In this document: piece after piece, positions 40,157-49,661 of the stretch
Position numbering within the stretch: position 1 is the stretch's first letter
How the letters are laid out: every line of letters starts with the position of its first letter
NCBI GenBank assembly: GCA_002371465.1
Contig: DFIU01000010.1
Coordinates: 301,512 to 365,511 of the forward strand
Length of the DNA stretch: 64,000 nucleotides
Direction: 5' to 3'
DNA from: Lachnospiraceae bacterium UBA3689
GTDB taxonomy: Bacteria > Bacillota > Clostridia > Lachnospirales > Lachnospiraceae
Notes under the pieces: generated by a model
What the model saw: only the letters and a program-made list of their open reading frames with translations
Told to the model about the DNA's origin: nothing
Database searches by the model: none
Position numbers and translations under genes: made by a program

Positions 40157-41827
40157 TTATTCGACCGAAAGGACGCAGTAGTAAATCGGCTGACCGCCGT
40201 ATTCCGCCTCAACTTCGATGTCCGGATACTTTTCTTCCACCCGGGCAACCAGATCTTCCCGATCTTCTTCCGAGAAATCCTTGCCATTATAGATGGAGAC
40301 CAGTTCCGTATCCTCGTCGACCAGCTGGTCCAGCATCTCAAGGGTCACTTCTTTGATATCCTTGCCGACCGCCAGAATCCCGGCGTCGCCGAGACCCATG
40401 ATATCGCCGGACTTGATCTCCTTGCCGTCGATCCTGGTGTCACGGACCGCATAGGTCACCTCACCGGTCTTGACATTGGCGATCTCTTCGGTCATATTCT
40501 CCAGGTTCTCCTCGGCTGACCGTTCCGGAATAAAGTTGATCATCGCCGCAATCCCCTGGGGAACCGTCCTGGTCGGCACAACCAGAACCTTGCAGTCCGT
40601 GGTCAGGTTCTGCGCCTGATTGGCGGCAAGAATGACATTCTTATTGTTGGGCAGGATAAAGACTGTCTCCGCATGGACCCGGCGGATGGCTTCCAGCATA
40701 TCCTCCGTGCTGGGGTTCATAGTCTGACCGCCTTCGATCAGGTAGTCAACGCCCAGCCCCTTAAAGATCTCGCTCATTCCATCTCCGATGGTGACGGAAA
40801 TAAAACCAACCGCCTTGCGGGGGCCGTCCTGGGCCGCTTCCTCGGTCTCCTTTGCCTTCCGGCTTTCCTTAAAAATCTTTTCCTCATGCTCTTCCCGCAT
40901 GTTATCCACCTTCATCCGGGTTAAAGAGCCGTATTTTAAGCCCTTTTCAAAGGCAAGACCCGGGTGATCGGTGTGGACGTGAACTTTGACCATATCGTCG
41001 TCCGCCACCAGCACCAGGCTGTCCCCGATGGAAGTCAGGTAGCTGGATAACTTACGCTCATCCTCCTTGGAGAAAGGCTTGCTAAGGTCGATGATAAATT
41101 CCGTACAGTAACCGTACTTGATCTGGTCGGTACTGATCTCCTTCCGTTCACCGGCTGCGGTCTTGTCCTCTTTAGCTTTCTCACTCTCCGGGGCTTCAAA
41201 GGACAGGTCCAGTTCCTTGCCGTTGAAGGCGTCGACGACGCCCTCGATGACCGCCATAAGGCCCTGACCGCCGGAATCCACAACGCCCGCTTCCTTTAAG
41301 ACCGGCAGCATCTCCGGCGTGCGCTTAAGGACAGCATTGCCTTCCGCGACAATCTCGGCAAAAAAGCCTGCCAGATCCGCCGCCTCAGGGGCAAGTTCCT
41401 CTGCCTTTACCGCCATTCCCTTGGCAACGGTTAAGATGGTCCCTTCCCTGGGTTTCATGACTGCCTTATAGGCAGTCTCCACCGCCCGGTTCATACCGGC
41501 TGAAATAAGGCCCGCATCCAGTTCCTCATGATCCCGGATGGTCTTGGTGAAACCGCGGAGCAGCTGGGATAAAATGACACCGGAATTCCCGCGCGCCCCT
41601 CGTAAGGACCCGCTTGAAATCGCCTTGGCGTAGTCGTCAATCGAACCGTCGCTGATCTCATGGACCGCCTTTGCCGCGGACATGATGGTCAGGGTCATAT
41701 TGGTACCGGTGTCGCCGTCCGGAACCGGAAATACGTTCAGTTCGTTGATCCAGTCCTTCTTTAAATCCAGATTCTTCGCTCCTGTCAGGAACATTTTGCG
41801 AAGCATTGCTGCGTCAATCGTATTCAT
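40157..41827 (-). CDS. fakA: FakA-like DhaL/DAK domain protein (fatty-acid kinase ATP subunit)
   Basis: A 556-residue YloV/FakA protein. The N-terminal DhaL domain (about 8-200) has PVPDGDTGTNM, the Mg-ATP site, SGSLRGARGNSGVILSQLLRG and SGGQGLMAV. A middle domain and a C-terminal region (about 330-556) follow. With a FakB partner (not in the window) it phosphorylates fatty acids. It follows an Asp23/YloU gene, the standard yloU-yloV-recG set. Confidence 0.9.
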   Translation of the reverse strand: MNTIDAAMLRKMFLTGAKNLDLKKDWINELNVFPVPDGDTGTNMTLTIMSAAKAVHEISDGSIDDYAKAISSGSLRGARGNSGVILSQLLRGFTKTIRDHEELDAGLISAGMNRAVETAYKAVMKPREGTILTVAKGMAVKAEELAPEAADLAGFFAEIVAEGNAVLKRTPEMLPVLKEAGVVDSGGQGLMAVIEGVVDAFNGKELDLSFEAPESEKAKEDKTAAGERKEISTDQIKYGYCTEFIIDLSKPFSKEDERKLSSYLTSIGDSLVLVADDDMVKVHVHTDHPGLAFEKGLKYGSLTRMKVDNMREEHEEKIFKESRKAKETEEAAQDGPRKAVGFISVTIGDGMSEIFKGLGVDYLIEGGQTMNPSTEDMLEAIRRVHAETVFILPNNKNVILAANQAQNLTTDCKVLVVPTRTVPQGIAAMINFIPERSAEENLENMTEEIANVKTGEVTYAVRDTRIDGKEIKSGDIMGLGDAGILAVGKDIKEVTLEMLDQLVDEDTELVSIYNGKDFSEEDREDLVARVEEKYPDIEVEAEYGGQPIYYCVLSVE

Positions 41828-41848
41828 TCCTCAAACTCCTCCCCAGTG

Positions 41849-42205
41849 TCAGTCAATCACACGGATGCCTTCAACCAGCACATCGATATGTTCGATCGTA
41901 ATTCCGGTAAACTGTTCAACCTTATATTTCACAGCTTCAATCAGGTTGTCTGACACGGTCAGGATACTGACACCATAGGCAACAATACAGTGAATGGTCA
42001 GAGAGATCTTATTATTGTCTATCTTTACATTGATTCCATACTTGAGGCTGTCCTTCTTAAGAAGATGGACCAATCCGTCCTTCATGCTGTATGCAGCCAT
42101 ACCGACGATGCCGAAGCATCCCACCGCAACACTGCCGGCATAAGTCGCAATCACATCCGGATCAACAAGAATCTCGCCGTATTCGGAATTGAGATGTCCT
42201 TTCAT
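41849..42205 (-). CDS. Asp23/Gls24-family (YloU) protein
   Basis: A 118-residue Asp23 protein: GEILVDPDVIATYAGSVAVGCFGIVGMA, IDNNKISLTIHCIVAYGVSI and FTGITIEHIDVLVEGIRV. Such proteins act in envelope stress and are coupled to fakA. A TATAAT promoter lies 37 bp before. A glycine-rich strand pattern is the family hallmark. Confidence 0.92.
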   Translation of the reverse strand: MKGHLNSEYGEILVDPDVIATYAGSVAVGCFGIVGMAAYSMKDGLVHLLKKDSLKYGINVKIDNNKISLTIHCIVAYGVSILTVSDNLIEAVKYKVEQFTGITIEHIDVLVEGIRVID

Positions 42206-42241
42206 ATTCAGTCCTCCGTAACTATACTTGAAACCTCCCCC

Positions 42242-42270
42242 ATTATAACCGCTTTACCGGCAATTGAAAA
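42242..42270 (-). promoter_or_regulatory. Promoter of asp23-fakA-recG
   Basis: On the minus strand TTTTCA (42270-42265), 17-nt spacer, perfect TATAAT (42247-42242), with a GGGGGAGG ribosome site next to the gene start. It is divergent from the rpmB promoter at 42322. Confidence 0.65.
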
Positions 42271-42321
42271 GACTTTTGCCCCATTGGCGGGAACGGGACC
42301 CGGTCTTTTTTTGAAAAATGC

Positions 42322-42350
42322 TTGCATGATGAAGTTCTTTCTGCTAGAAT
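42322..42350 (+). promoter_or_regulatory. rpmB promoter
   Basis: TTGCAT (42322-42327), 17-nt spacer, TAGAAT (42345-42350), 68 bases before the rpmB ATG. The leader holds GTCTCAGGAAAATTCAGTGAGAT, a possible weak stem. Confidence 0.6.
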
Positions 42351-42418
42351 AATTCACGTTGTAGGTCTCAGGAAAATTCAGTGAGATCTTTACTCTTTTT
42401 GCAAGGAGGTGTTTACCG

Positions 42419-42604
42419 ATGGCAGTTTGCTCAGTTTGTGGAAAAGGCGCTCATTTTGGCAACAATGTGAGTCATTCTCATAGAAGATCCAACAGAATGT
42501 GGAAATCCAACATTAAAAGAGTCAGAATCGTGAAGAACGGAACTCCGCAGCATGCTTATGTATGTGCGCAGTGCCTGAAGTCCGGCAAGGTTGACCGCGC
42601 CTGA
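42419..42604 (+). CDS. rpmB: Ribosomal protein L28
   Basis: A 61-residue L28 of the zinc-type: Cys-x2-Cys near the N-terminus (CSVCGKG) and Cys-x2-Cys near the end (CAQCLKSGKV) would bind zinc. It is the only plus-strand gene between 15.5 and 52.5 kb. AAGGAGGTG precedes the ATG. Own promoter and terminator: a single-gene unit. Confidence 0.96.
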   Translation: MAVCSVCGKGAHFGNNVSHSHRRSNRMWKSNIKRVRIVKNGTPQHAYVCAQCLKSGKVDRA

Positions 42605-42645
42605 CCTGGTTTTATCTTTTAACTGATCAGTTAAGAAATAAAAAG

Positions 42646-42674
42646 GAAAGCTCCCCGAGGGCTTTCTTTTTTTG
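42646..42674 (+). terminator. rpmB terminator
   Basis: Stem GAAAGCTC/GGGCTTTC with loop CCCGA, followed by eight Ts. A perfect 16-bp palindrome TTAACTGATCAGTTAA (42619-42634) sits between the stop and this stem. Confidence 0.85.
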
Positions 42675-42747
42675 TATTAACCTTTTGACATCAAAAAGCG
42701 CAGGTCTCATTCGACCCACGCCTCTTCTGCCCTATGCCTCTTTTTCC

Positions 42748-43125
42748 TTATGCCTCTTCACTTCCTGTCTGGTCCTGGTCCTGATTCCGATTGGTAAACT
42801 TATTGACAACATCCGGGACCATATCGAGAATCTTATTGAGCCCCCCCTGGTCCTTGACGCTGATCAGCTTGGTCGTTCCGTTGGAAATGACCAGCACGGC
42901 ATTGGGGGTCATCTTGCCGCCCAAGCCCCCGCCGGCGTTGGAATTTTTCTTATCGCCCTGGTTGGCTCCCGCTCCGATGCCAAAAGAAATATCGACAAGC
43001 GGCAGAATCATCGTATCCCCGATATGGATCGGCTCGCCGACGACCGTCTTGGATGAGATGAAGCTGTTCATCCCTTTAAACAGTTCCTCAACCGTGCTTT
43101 GAAAATCCTGATTTGTATCAGCCAT
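42748..43125 (-). CDS. gerW: GerW (YtfJ)-like sporulation protein
   Basis: A 125-residue YtfJ/GerW protein: STVEELFKGMNSFISSKTVVGEPI, DTMILPLVDISFGIGAGA, a Gly-rich AGGGLGGKMTPNAVLVI and ISVKDQGGLNKILDMVPDVV. In Bacillus it is made in the spore and needed for germination; it is also kept in non-spore-forming Clostridia. The stop of the DUF2953 gene overlaps its ATG (TAATG), so they are translationally coupled. Confidence 0.88.
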   Translation of the reverse strand: MADTNQDFQSTVEELFKGMNSFISSKTVVGEPIHIGDTMILPLVDISFGIGAGANQGDKKNSNAGGGLGGKMTPNAVLVISNGTTKLISVKDQGGLNKILDMVPDVVNKFTNRNQDQDQTGSEEA

Positions 43126-44177
43126 TAGTCCTCTTCCTCCCTGCGGTTTTTCAAAAATTTCACTGTATATCTGACATTTCGATTCAGCAATAAACCAAGT
43201 AGAATATAAACAATATACCATAAACGGAAGGATCCTGTCAGGTCCGCTTTTCCTTCCAGACACTTTTGAGTAAAATCCGGATTCAGCAAAAAGTCAGGTC
43301 CGTAAACCGGGCAAATTGCCGAAGCCGCCGCCAGCACCTGACCGGTGGCAGCCGGATCCTCAAGACCGTAGGTCACCTGGCCTTTCAGACTCTTGGGCTT
43401 TACATGGCGCAGCAGCTTGCCAACATCTTTTATGGTAAGCCCCGTCGCCGCCCAGACTCTGGAGTCCGTCAGAAAATTGATCCAAAGCCCTGCCTTGGCG
43501 GCAGTCTTCCCCAGACCCATGAAAAAAGCGGCAGCTTTTTGGGAAATCAGAGCTGGCAGCTGACTTAAATGAAGGAGGACCGTAAGGGCGCCCTGGGCAA
43601 GGCGGACCAGTCCCTTCAGGATGCCGCGAAGCCAATAACTGATTCTTCGCTTTCTGTGCTTTAAGATCAGCTTTTTTCGTTCCGCCCTTTCTTCTGCGGC
43701 CTGTTCCTCCAGGCGTTCCGCCTCCCTCCGTCTTGCCTCAGCCTCAGCTTCCTTCTGTCTTTCCTGGGCACGGGCTTCCCTTTGTGCTAAGGCTTCCGCC
43801 TTTAACTGTCGGTACTTGTCGGGGTCCTGCTTCTTGAGCCTGCCGATTCTCTTTTTCTTGTCCTCTTTTTGCTTCTCTTTTTTCCTCTGCGCCCGCTCTT
43901 TTTTTATGTTCCGGGGAGAGAGACCCAGAATGCGAAGGTCCGTCTCTTTCTTAAGCTCCTCTTCCCCTTCCTTATGGATCAGGTAAGAAAAGCTAAAAAA
44001 ATGAAAGAGCCAGGTGACCGTAGCAAGACCATCGACCTGATCGCCGTCCTTTGTCCCGTGGACCTGATAGCGAAAAGGGGCAAAGAGCAGGAGCAAAAGA
44101 ATCAGGAGGATGACTGCCAGCAAAACCAGCAGGATCTTCCCAAGGAGGATCAGGCATGTTAAAAGGATTCCCATCAT
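43125..44177 (-). CDS. DUF2953-domain membrane protein
   Basis: A 350-residue protein: N-terminal membrane helix (about 2-30), a short exported strand region, a long charged Lys/Arg/Glu helix (about 85-175, KEKQKEDKKKR), then a membrane-near part and a conserved C-terminal segment around GLEDPAATGQVLAAASAICPVYGPDF that marks DUF2953. It precedes gerW in the same operon, as in many Clostridia. Function unknown; a sporulation or wall role has been proposed only by context. Confidence 0.85.
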   Translation of the reverse strand: MMGILLTCLILLGKILLVLLAVILLILLLLLFAPFRYQVHGTKDGDQVDGLATVTWLFHFFSFSYLIHKEGEEELKKETDLRILGLSPRNIKKERAQRKKEKQKEDKKKRIGRLKKQDPDKYRQLKAEALAQREARAQERQKEAEAEARRREAERLEEQAAEERAERKKLILKHRKRRISYWLRGILKGLVRLAQGALTVLLHLSQLPALISQKAAAFFMGLGKTAAKAGLWINFLTDSRVWAATGLTIKDVGKLLRHVKPKSLKGQVTYGLEDPAATGQVLAAASAICPVYGPDFLLNPDFTQKCLEGKADLTGSFRLWYIVYILLGLLLNRNVRYTVKFLKNRREEED

Positions 44178-44491
44178 CTCTCCTCTCCCACAAAATAGGC
44201 TCTTAAGTCAGCGGTCCCGGTATCGTTTAAGCAGTCCTCGGTCATCTGCCGGACCAGGTCCAGGGCTTCCCCCCTCGTTGAGGCGATTCCCAGGACCAGG
44301 GGCAGGCGGTCCCGACTTCGATCCGTCATCAGGAACATGGTGTTGATGATATCGAGCTGGTCCCGGTCATTTTCCGCCAGGGTAATCAGATAGTGACCGA
44401 CATCACTTTTGCCCTTGTTGAGCCTCTTCCTGACCCGGTCCGCATACCGCTTAACCTGGTCCCCGACATATAGGTGTTCACTCCACTTCAT
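44174..44491 (-). CDS. Conserved small protein of unknown function
   Basis: A 105-residue protein, not recognised: KWSEHLYVGDQVKRYADRVRKRLN, then ITLAENDRDQLDIINTMFL and LVLGIASTRGEALDLVRQM. It is soluble, with mixed helix and strand. It overlaps the DUF2953 gene by 4 bp and follows the PBP gene by 11 bp, so it is co-transcribed with both. The ATG 44491 has GAGG 6 nt before. Confidence 0.7.
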   Translation of the reverse strand: MKWSEHLYVGDQVKRYADRVRKRLNKGKSDVGHYLITLAENDRDQLDIINTMFLMTDRSRDRLPLVLGIASTRGEALDLVRQMTEDCLNDTGTADLRAYFVGEER

Positions 44492-44502
44492 AGGCATCCT
44501 CG

Positions 44503-46140
44503 TTATGATCCGAAATAGTGATCGAAGAGCCGACCCGCCATGGGAACAGCCGTCGATGAGCCTGCCCCCCCATCTTCCGCCAGAACGGCAAGGACCAGTT
44601 TCTTACCGTCCTTTTGCCCGTAGCCGACGAACCAGGAATGGGTCCCCGGCGTTCCATCCGCCTTGTTGTAATCCGCGGAACCGGTCTTGCCGCCCGCCTG
44701 ATAGCCTCTGTCGGCAAGCGCCCTGCCGGTACCGGACTTGACGACTTCCTGCAGGAGGCCGTCAAGGGCTTCTGCCTCTTTCGCCGAAAGCAGCTGCCTC
44801 TCCCTTCTTGCCTTACTTTGGCTCACTAGGACCCCAGCGTCATTTTCAACATGGTCGATCAGGTTGGGCTTCATCAGAACTCCTTTGTTGGCTATGGCAG
44901 AGACAATTAAAGCCATGTGGTAGGGGGTCGTCAGGGTCCTGCCCTGCCCGAAGGCGGTCTGAACCAGATCGTCATCCGATGCCCCCTTCTCAAGGTGCCA
45001 CTGGCTCTTGGTCGTCGCGACGGCGCTGGGCAGCTTCTGCCCGAAGAGAAGGCTGTCAGCCGTATCCGTCAGCCGCTTGGTCCCGACATCGAGGCCGATC
45101 TTGGAAAAAGAGGTATTGCAGCTGTGGGCAAAGGCGCCCGGCAGATCCAACTCTCCATGCGCTTCCCCTCCATAGCAGTGGACCGTTGTCTTTTTAATCG
45201 GCAGCGCCCCTGTGCAGGTATAATGAAAACCGGAGAAGGAACCGTATTTGCGGTAGTAAGTCAGAGCCGTCACGATCTTAAAGGTCGAGCCCGGCGCGTA
45301 GAGTCCCTGGGTCGCCCGATTGAGGAGCTGGGAATTGGAAGAATCCGCCGTAATGCTGTCCCAGGCGTCTGCGATTTCATTGGGATCAAAGTCCGGTTTG
45401 CTGACCATGGCCCTGATAGCTCCCGTCTCTGGATCTAAGGCGACGATAGCTCCCCGGTAGTCCCCCAACGCCTCATAAGCGACTTTTTGCAGGGAGCTGT
45501 CCAGGGTGGTAACCACCGTATCCCCCGGATTCTTCTCCCCCTTAAACTCATTGATGATCTGGTCGAGGGGATTGCTGTGAGAGGTCAGGAGCTGGTAGTT
45601 GGTTCTTGATTCGATGCCGCTCTTGCCGTGGGAATCATAGCCCACGACATGGGCATAGACCCGGCCTTTGGGATAGACTCGCCTTTCGTGTCCGTCCTCA
45701 TCCATTTCCGTCTCCGCCAGGGTCTCTCCGTCACCGGACTTGATCTTGCCCCGGATGATATATTCCGCTGCCGAATTCTGCCGTTTGTTAAAGGGGCTGT
45801 TCTGGATGTCGTCCTTTAACTTTACATTGAAGTAAATGAGGTGGGCCACCAGCAGCAAAAAGATCAGGACAAAGGCGTAGGAGACGAAGATGTAGGCAGC
45901 TCCCCGCTTCTTTTTCTTCCGTCCGCCTTCCGTAAAACTACCTCCAGGCGAGCCGCCGCTTCCCTGCGCCGAAGATCTTTCATAGTCCGGATCGAATTCC
46001 GGATCGTCCAGATCGGGCAGAGGAGCCGTATCCTGGCGGACATCCTTCCCCTTCAGGATGTTGCGGACGTCGCTTCCGATTTTTTCTTTTGTATGGTCCT
46101 CGGGATCACCGGTGTATCTCAAGATATTCCTCTCCTTCAT
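44503..46140 (-). CDS. Class B penicillin-binding protein (PbpA/PBP2-type transpeptidase)
   Basis: A 545-residue peptidoglycan transpeptidase. A long cytoplasmic tail (1-85, rich in Asp/Gly/Lys) precedes one membrane helix (about 88-108). The transpeptidase has the three active-site motifs: S-x-x-K in APGSTFKI near 285, S-x-N as SCN in AHSCNTSF near 340 and K-T-G in GGKTGSAD near 480. It is the partner of the RodA/FtsW gene it overlaps. The start could be the ATG (46140) or a TTG at 46122, which has a better site (AAGGAGAGG, 6 nt); both lie inside the RodA gene. The start is thus uncertain by six codons. Confidence 0.9.
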   Translation of the reverse strand: MKERNILRYTGDPEDHTKEKIGSDVRNILKGKDVRQDTAPLPDLDDPEFDPDYERSSAQGSGGSPGGSFTEGGRKKKKRGAAYIFVSYAFVLIFLLLVAHLIYFNVKLKDDIQNSPFNKRQNSAAEYIIRGKIKSGDGETLAETEMDEDGHERRVYPKGRVYAHVVGYDSHGKSGIESRTNYQLLTSHSNPLDQIINEFKGEKNPGDTVVTTLDSSLQKVAYEALGDYRGAIVALDPETGAIRAMVSKPDFDPNEIADAWDSITADSSNSQLLNRATQGLYAPGSTFKIVTALTYYRKYGSFSGFHYTCTGALPIKKTTVHCYGGEAHGELDLPGAFAHSCNTSFSKIGLDVGTKRLTDTADSLLFGQKLPSAVATTKSQWHLEKGASDDDLVQTAFGQGRTLTTPYHMALIVSAIANKGVLMKPNLIDHVENDAGVLVSQSKARRERQLLSAKEAEALDGLLQEVVKSGTGRALADRGYQAGGKTGSADYNKADGTPGTHSWFVGYGQKDGKKLVLAVLAEDGGAGSSTAVPMAGRLFDHYFGS

Positions 46141-47431
46141 CTTCTCTGAGCAGGTACAGACCCTGAATGATTGCCAGCATGACAATGGTGGATATCACCG
46201 AGCTGCCGCCGTAACTGACCAGAGGCAGGGTGATGCCGGTCATGGGGATGAACTTGGTCACGCCCCCTATGGTCAAAAAGACCTGGAAGGCATATTCCGT
46301 CCCCAGCCCCAGGGCGATCAGCTTATAGAAGCGGTTGCGGATCAGCATGGAAATGTTGACGATCAGGATAAACATACTCATGCAGATTAAAATCAGGCAG
46401 ATTCCGAAGATCCCGCCGAATTCCTCACAGATGGCGGCAAAGATAAAGTCCTTGGTCGCAACCGGTATGGTGTCCGGTCTGCCCAAAAAGAGCCCGGTTC
46501 CGAACCAGCCGCCCGCTCCGATCGCGAAAAGTCCCTGGGCGATCTGGTAGCCGGAGGTATCGTAGACCGCAAAAGGATCCTTCCAGGCGACCACTCTCTG
46601 CCGGACGTGACCAAAGAGGAAATAGGCAGCGATCGCGGCAAGAACGCCGCCTCCCAGCCCCGCTAAAGGCCAGACTGCCTTTCTGGTCGCGACAAAGACC
46701 ATGACGATGTAAGCGACGAAAAAGACCAGGGCGGTGCCCAGATCGGTCGAAAGGACCAGAATGCCCACATGGATGGCGGCTACGACCGTTGCCGTTATGA
46801 CGCTTTTAAAGGAACTGTCCCGAGCCAGCTTGGAGGCGAGGAAAAAGACCAGGGTGATCTTGACCAGTTCCGAAAACTGAATGGTCACGCCGCCCACCGA
46901 CAGGGACAGCTTGGCGCCCCCGCTGACCGTGGCAAGAGCCAGAACCCCCAGGAGGGCGACGATGCCGACAATGGCATAGAACCAGGTCCAATGGGATAAT
47001 GCTTTTAACTTGCGGATGATAACGGGGATAATCAGAGCGATCACCGTTCCGCCCGCCGCGATCACAAACTGCTTGATTGCCTGCTTTAAATCCAGTCTGC
47101 CAATCATCAAAAAGCCGATTCCCAGCAGCATCAGCATGTTGTTGACCAAAAGCATGGAGGATCTGGCATACATAAGATGAAAGCAGCCTATGGTCACGCC
47201 GAAGTAGACCAGAATGCCGCCCAGAAGAGCCAGGGTCAGCAGGTCTTTGGTATTTAAAAAGATCAGCAGGTAACCCAGGATCTCCATGCCAAAGAGGATC
47301 TGGATCTGATTTTTTAAAATGGTCCGCTTTTTCGCCTCATTTCGCCTGCCCAGATAGGTATAGTCCTTTAAGGTAAACAAAATGATTAGAAAAACAAACA
47401 GAAATTTTGAAAGCTGTGTCAGAATATTCAT
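46106..47431 (-). CDS. FtsW/RodA/SpoVE-family glycosyltransferase
   Basis: A 441-residue integral membrane protein with about ten helices and the SEDS family motifs: the region around AQGLFAIGAGGWFGTGLFLG and LPLVSYGGSSVIS near the C-terminus, the conserved Asp in STDLGTALV. It polymerises lipid II with a class B PBP, encoded just downstream in an overlapping frame. FtsW, RodA or SpoVE cannot be told apart on sequence; the PbpA pairing supports RodA-like. Confidence 0.93.
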   Translation of the reverse strand: MNILTQLSKFLFVFLIILFTLKDYTYLGRRNEAKKRTILKNQIQILFGMEILGYLLIFLNTKDLLTLALLGGILVYFGVTIGCFHLMYARSSMLLVNNMLMLLGIGFLMIGRLDLKQAIKQFVIAAGGTVIALIIPVIIRKLKALSHWTWFYAIVGIVALLGVLALATVSGGAKLSLSVGGVTIQFSELVKITLVFFLASKLARDSSFKSVITATVVAAIHVGILVLSTDLGTALVFFVAYIVMVFVATRKAVWPLAGLGGGVLAAIAAYFLFGHVRQRVVAWKDPFAVYDTSGYQIAQGLFAIGAGGWFGTGLFLGRPDTIPVATKDFIFAAICEEFGGIFGICLILICMSMFILIVNISMLIRNRFYKLIALGLGTEYAFQVFLTIGGVTKFIPMTGITLPLVSYGGSSVISTIVMLAIIQGLYLLREDEGEEYLEIHR

Positions 47432-49650
47432 TCGACGCCTCTTAAGAAATGTCCTTTGGTGTGCTTGCCGGCGACCTCCCGCTTCTCTCCCTGCAAAAGA
47501 TTTGCGGCAGCGGTTTCGATCACAGACCGGGTAGTCTCCCCATCCTCATCCGTAAATTGCAGGCGGATGCCCTCAAAGCCCATTGCCCTAAGCGCTTTGG
47601 TTTCGCTTAAGAGGGACAGGGGAACACTGTTATAGATCACATTATAACAGAAATCACAGATGCATTTTACCGAAAATTGAACCCCCATCCGATCCGTGAT
47701 CGTGTGTGTGGCATAGCACCTGGTACAGCCCTTTTGATTTTTCTCCAGGCACTGAGCCGTCACCATAAGGGGTAGCCTTCCATAGGCGATGATTTCGCTG
47801 GTCCGGTTGTCCCGGCTCCAAAGTTCCTTTTTATTCAGCTCCACAGGCGCCGTGTCACCCCCGACTCCCTCTTCCCTGAGCATAGCCTCCGCCGCCCGGT
47901 TGTAAGTATAAAGTCCGGCGTCAGCCCGGACCAGGTCCGTCAGCTGATGTCCCATAAAATAAGCCAGGGTCTCAGGGCTTCTCACTAAGAAGTTTCCCAG
48001 CCCCGCTCCCTTTAAATCTCTTGCATGCTTCTTCAGCTCCCTTTCCTCACTGACCGCCCTGTCGATAAAGGGCAGGGCGATGGAGATTCTGTCCCGGGGG
48101 CTTTTTGCAAGGATCTCCCTGGCAGCTTCAACCGGATCCCGGTCCAGCCAGCGCAAAAGGAAGCTTTCGACATAGATCTCCCGGACAGCCTCCGCCTCTT
48201 GGGCGACTTTTAGCTGGTCAAGGGTCGAAACCAGGACCCGGATCTTAAGATCGGTCGGATCTTCCCCGCCCCGGTCGCTGTTTTTTCTCTTGCGATTCGG
48301 CGCAGGTTCTAAGTCCTCTGTTCCCTTTCTTTGATATGGCGCCAGAAGCTCCCCTTTTAGGGCGGCAAGCCCCTTTCTCCGGATCTCGTTGAGCGCCTTC
48401 ATAGGCAGAAAGGATCCCCCATCCGTTTTAATGTCGACCTGATCCATGACAAAATCGGTCCCGCCCGTCTTTCGGATGTTCTCCTCCATCCGGTCCGGAC
48501 TGAGAGGCCGGTTTTGCGCCTTTAAGACAGGATCCCCCAAAACCTCGACCGTCCTGCCCTTAGATGACAGGGTCAGGGTCAGAGGCTGACCGGTAAAGGC
48601 CCGCAACCTTCCTCTGACCGGCAGGAAGAGGCACTCCTTCATATAGCGGCCGCCCATTGCTTCGTAGAGAGCGTGGCGGGCAGCCGTCTCCTCCCGGGTC
48701 AGTTCGTGTTTGATGGGCGCCATCATCTCCGGTCCGTTGTGGCGGTGGAAATAGCCGTCCGTAAAACCGGTCCGATTGTAGAGATCGTAGAGCATTTTCC
48801 GATCTTCCCTGCTGACCTGATAGGGCTGACCGGACAGCGCCAGATCCAGATATTTCCGGTAGATGGAGACGACGCCGGCAGCATACTCGGGCCGCTTCAT
48901 TCTGCCCTCAATCTTTAAGGAGTCCATACCTGACCGGACCAGTTCTGGCAGGGCATCGATCCCATTTAAATCCTTGGGACTTAGGAAATGGCGCGCCTCC
49001 TTTTGTTCCAGGATCGACGTCCTTCCATCAAAACCGGTCTGATCATCCATCAGATAGAGCAGGCGGCAGGGCTGGGCGCACCTGCCCCGATTGCCGGACC
49101 GCCCTCCCAGCATACTGGAATAGAGACATTGACCGGAATAGCAGACACAGAGTGCCCCGTGGATAAATACCTCCACTTCAAGACCTGATTTCTCTTTTAA
49201 GCGCTTTAATTCCGTAAGGCTCAGCTCCCTTGCCGGCACGACCCGGGTGACCCCGTATTTCTCAAGTTCCTTTGCCCAGAGCGGACCGGTCACGGTCATC
49301 TGGGTGCTGGCATGGAGGGGCAGGTCCGGATATGCCTCATGGAGGATCTTTAAGACGCCGAAATCCTGGACCAGGACCGCGTCGATCCCCGCTTCATAAT
49401 AGGGGCGCACATAAGAAACCAGCTGGTCCAATTCGTCCCCTTTCAGCAGGGTGTTGACCGTCAGATAGACCTTTCTGTCCCGCAGGTGGGCAAAATCAAG
49501 TCCTTCAATCAGGTCATCCGCTCCGGGATTATCCGCATAGGCACGCGCGCCAAACTTTTCCCCGCCGATGTAGACGGCGTCGGCGCCTGCCCGAATCACA
49601 GCCTTCAAGCCCATAAGACTTCCGGCGGGCGCAAGCAATTCTGTCTTCAT
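47428..49650 (-). CDS. U32-family peptidase / RNA-hydroxylation protein
   Basis: A 740-residue U32 protein with DUF3656. The N-terminal part has ELLAPAGS, GADAVYIGGEKFGARAYADN and SGQCLYSSMLGGRSGNRG with Cys C-Q-P-C; the C-terminal half has CTRCYATHT and CICDFCYN, so four to six Cys may hold an iron-sulfur cluster. Relatives (TrhP, RlhA) hydroxylate RNA in prephenate-dependent reactions. A terminator ends right before it: the ATG 49650 has no usual SD, only a T-rich stretch. It overlaps the RodA-like gene by 4 bp. Confidence 0.9.
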   Translation of the reverse strand: MKTELLAPAGSLMGLKAVIRAGADAVYIGGEKFGARAYADNPGADDLIEGLDFAHLRDRKVYLTVNTLLKGDELDQLVSYVRPYYEAGIDAVLVQDFGVLKILHEAYPDLPLHASTQMTVTGPLWAKELEKYGVTRVVPARELSLTELKRLKEKSGLEVEVFIHGALCVCYSGQCLYSSMLGGRSGNRGRCAQPCRLLYLMDDQTGFDGRTSILEQKEARHFLSPKDLNGIDALPELVRSGMDSLKIEGRMKRPEYAAGVVSIYRKYLDLALSGQPYQVSREDRKMLYDLYNRTGFTDGYFHRHNGPEMMAPIKHELTREETAARHALYEAMGGRYMKECLFLPVRGRLRAFTGQPLTLTLSSKGRTVEVLGDPVLKAQNRPLSPDRMEENIRKTGGTDFVMDQVDIKTDGGSFLPMKALNEIRRKGLAALKGELLAPYQRKGTEDLEPAPNRKRKNSDRGGEDPTDLKIRVLVSTLDQLKVAQEAEAVREIYVESFLLRWLDRDPVEAAREILAKSPRDRISIALPFIDRAVSEERELKKHARDLKGAGLGNFLVRSPETLAYFMGHQLTDLVRADAGLYTYNRAAEAMLREEGVGGDTAPVELNKKELWSRDNRTSEIIAYGRLPLMVTAQCLEKNQKGCTRCYATHTITDRMGVQFSVKCICDFCYNVIYNSVPLSLLSETKALRAMGFEGIRLQFTDEDGETTRSVIETAAANLLQGEKREVAGKHTKGHFLRGVE

Positions 49651-49661
49651 CAATCAAAAAA

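Noticed and set aside
42619..42634. Perfect 16-bp palindrome after rpmB
   Set aside because: Too small and isolated; it lies just before a proper terminator and is probably part of the 3' end.
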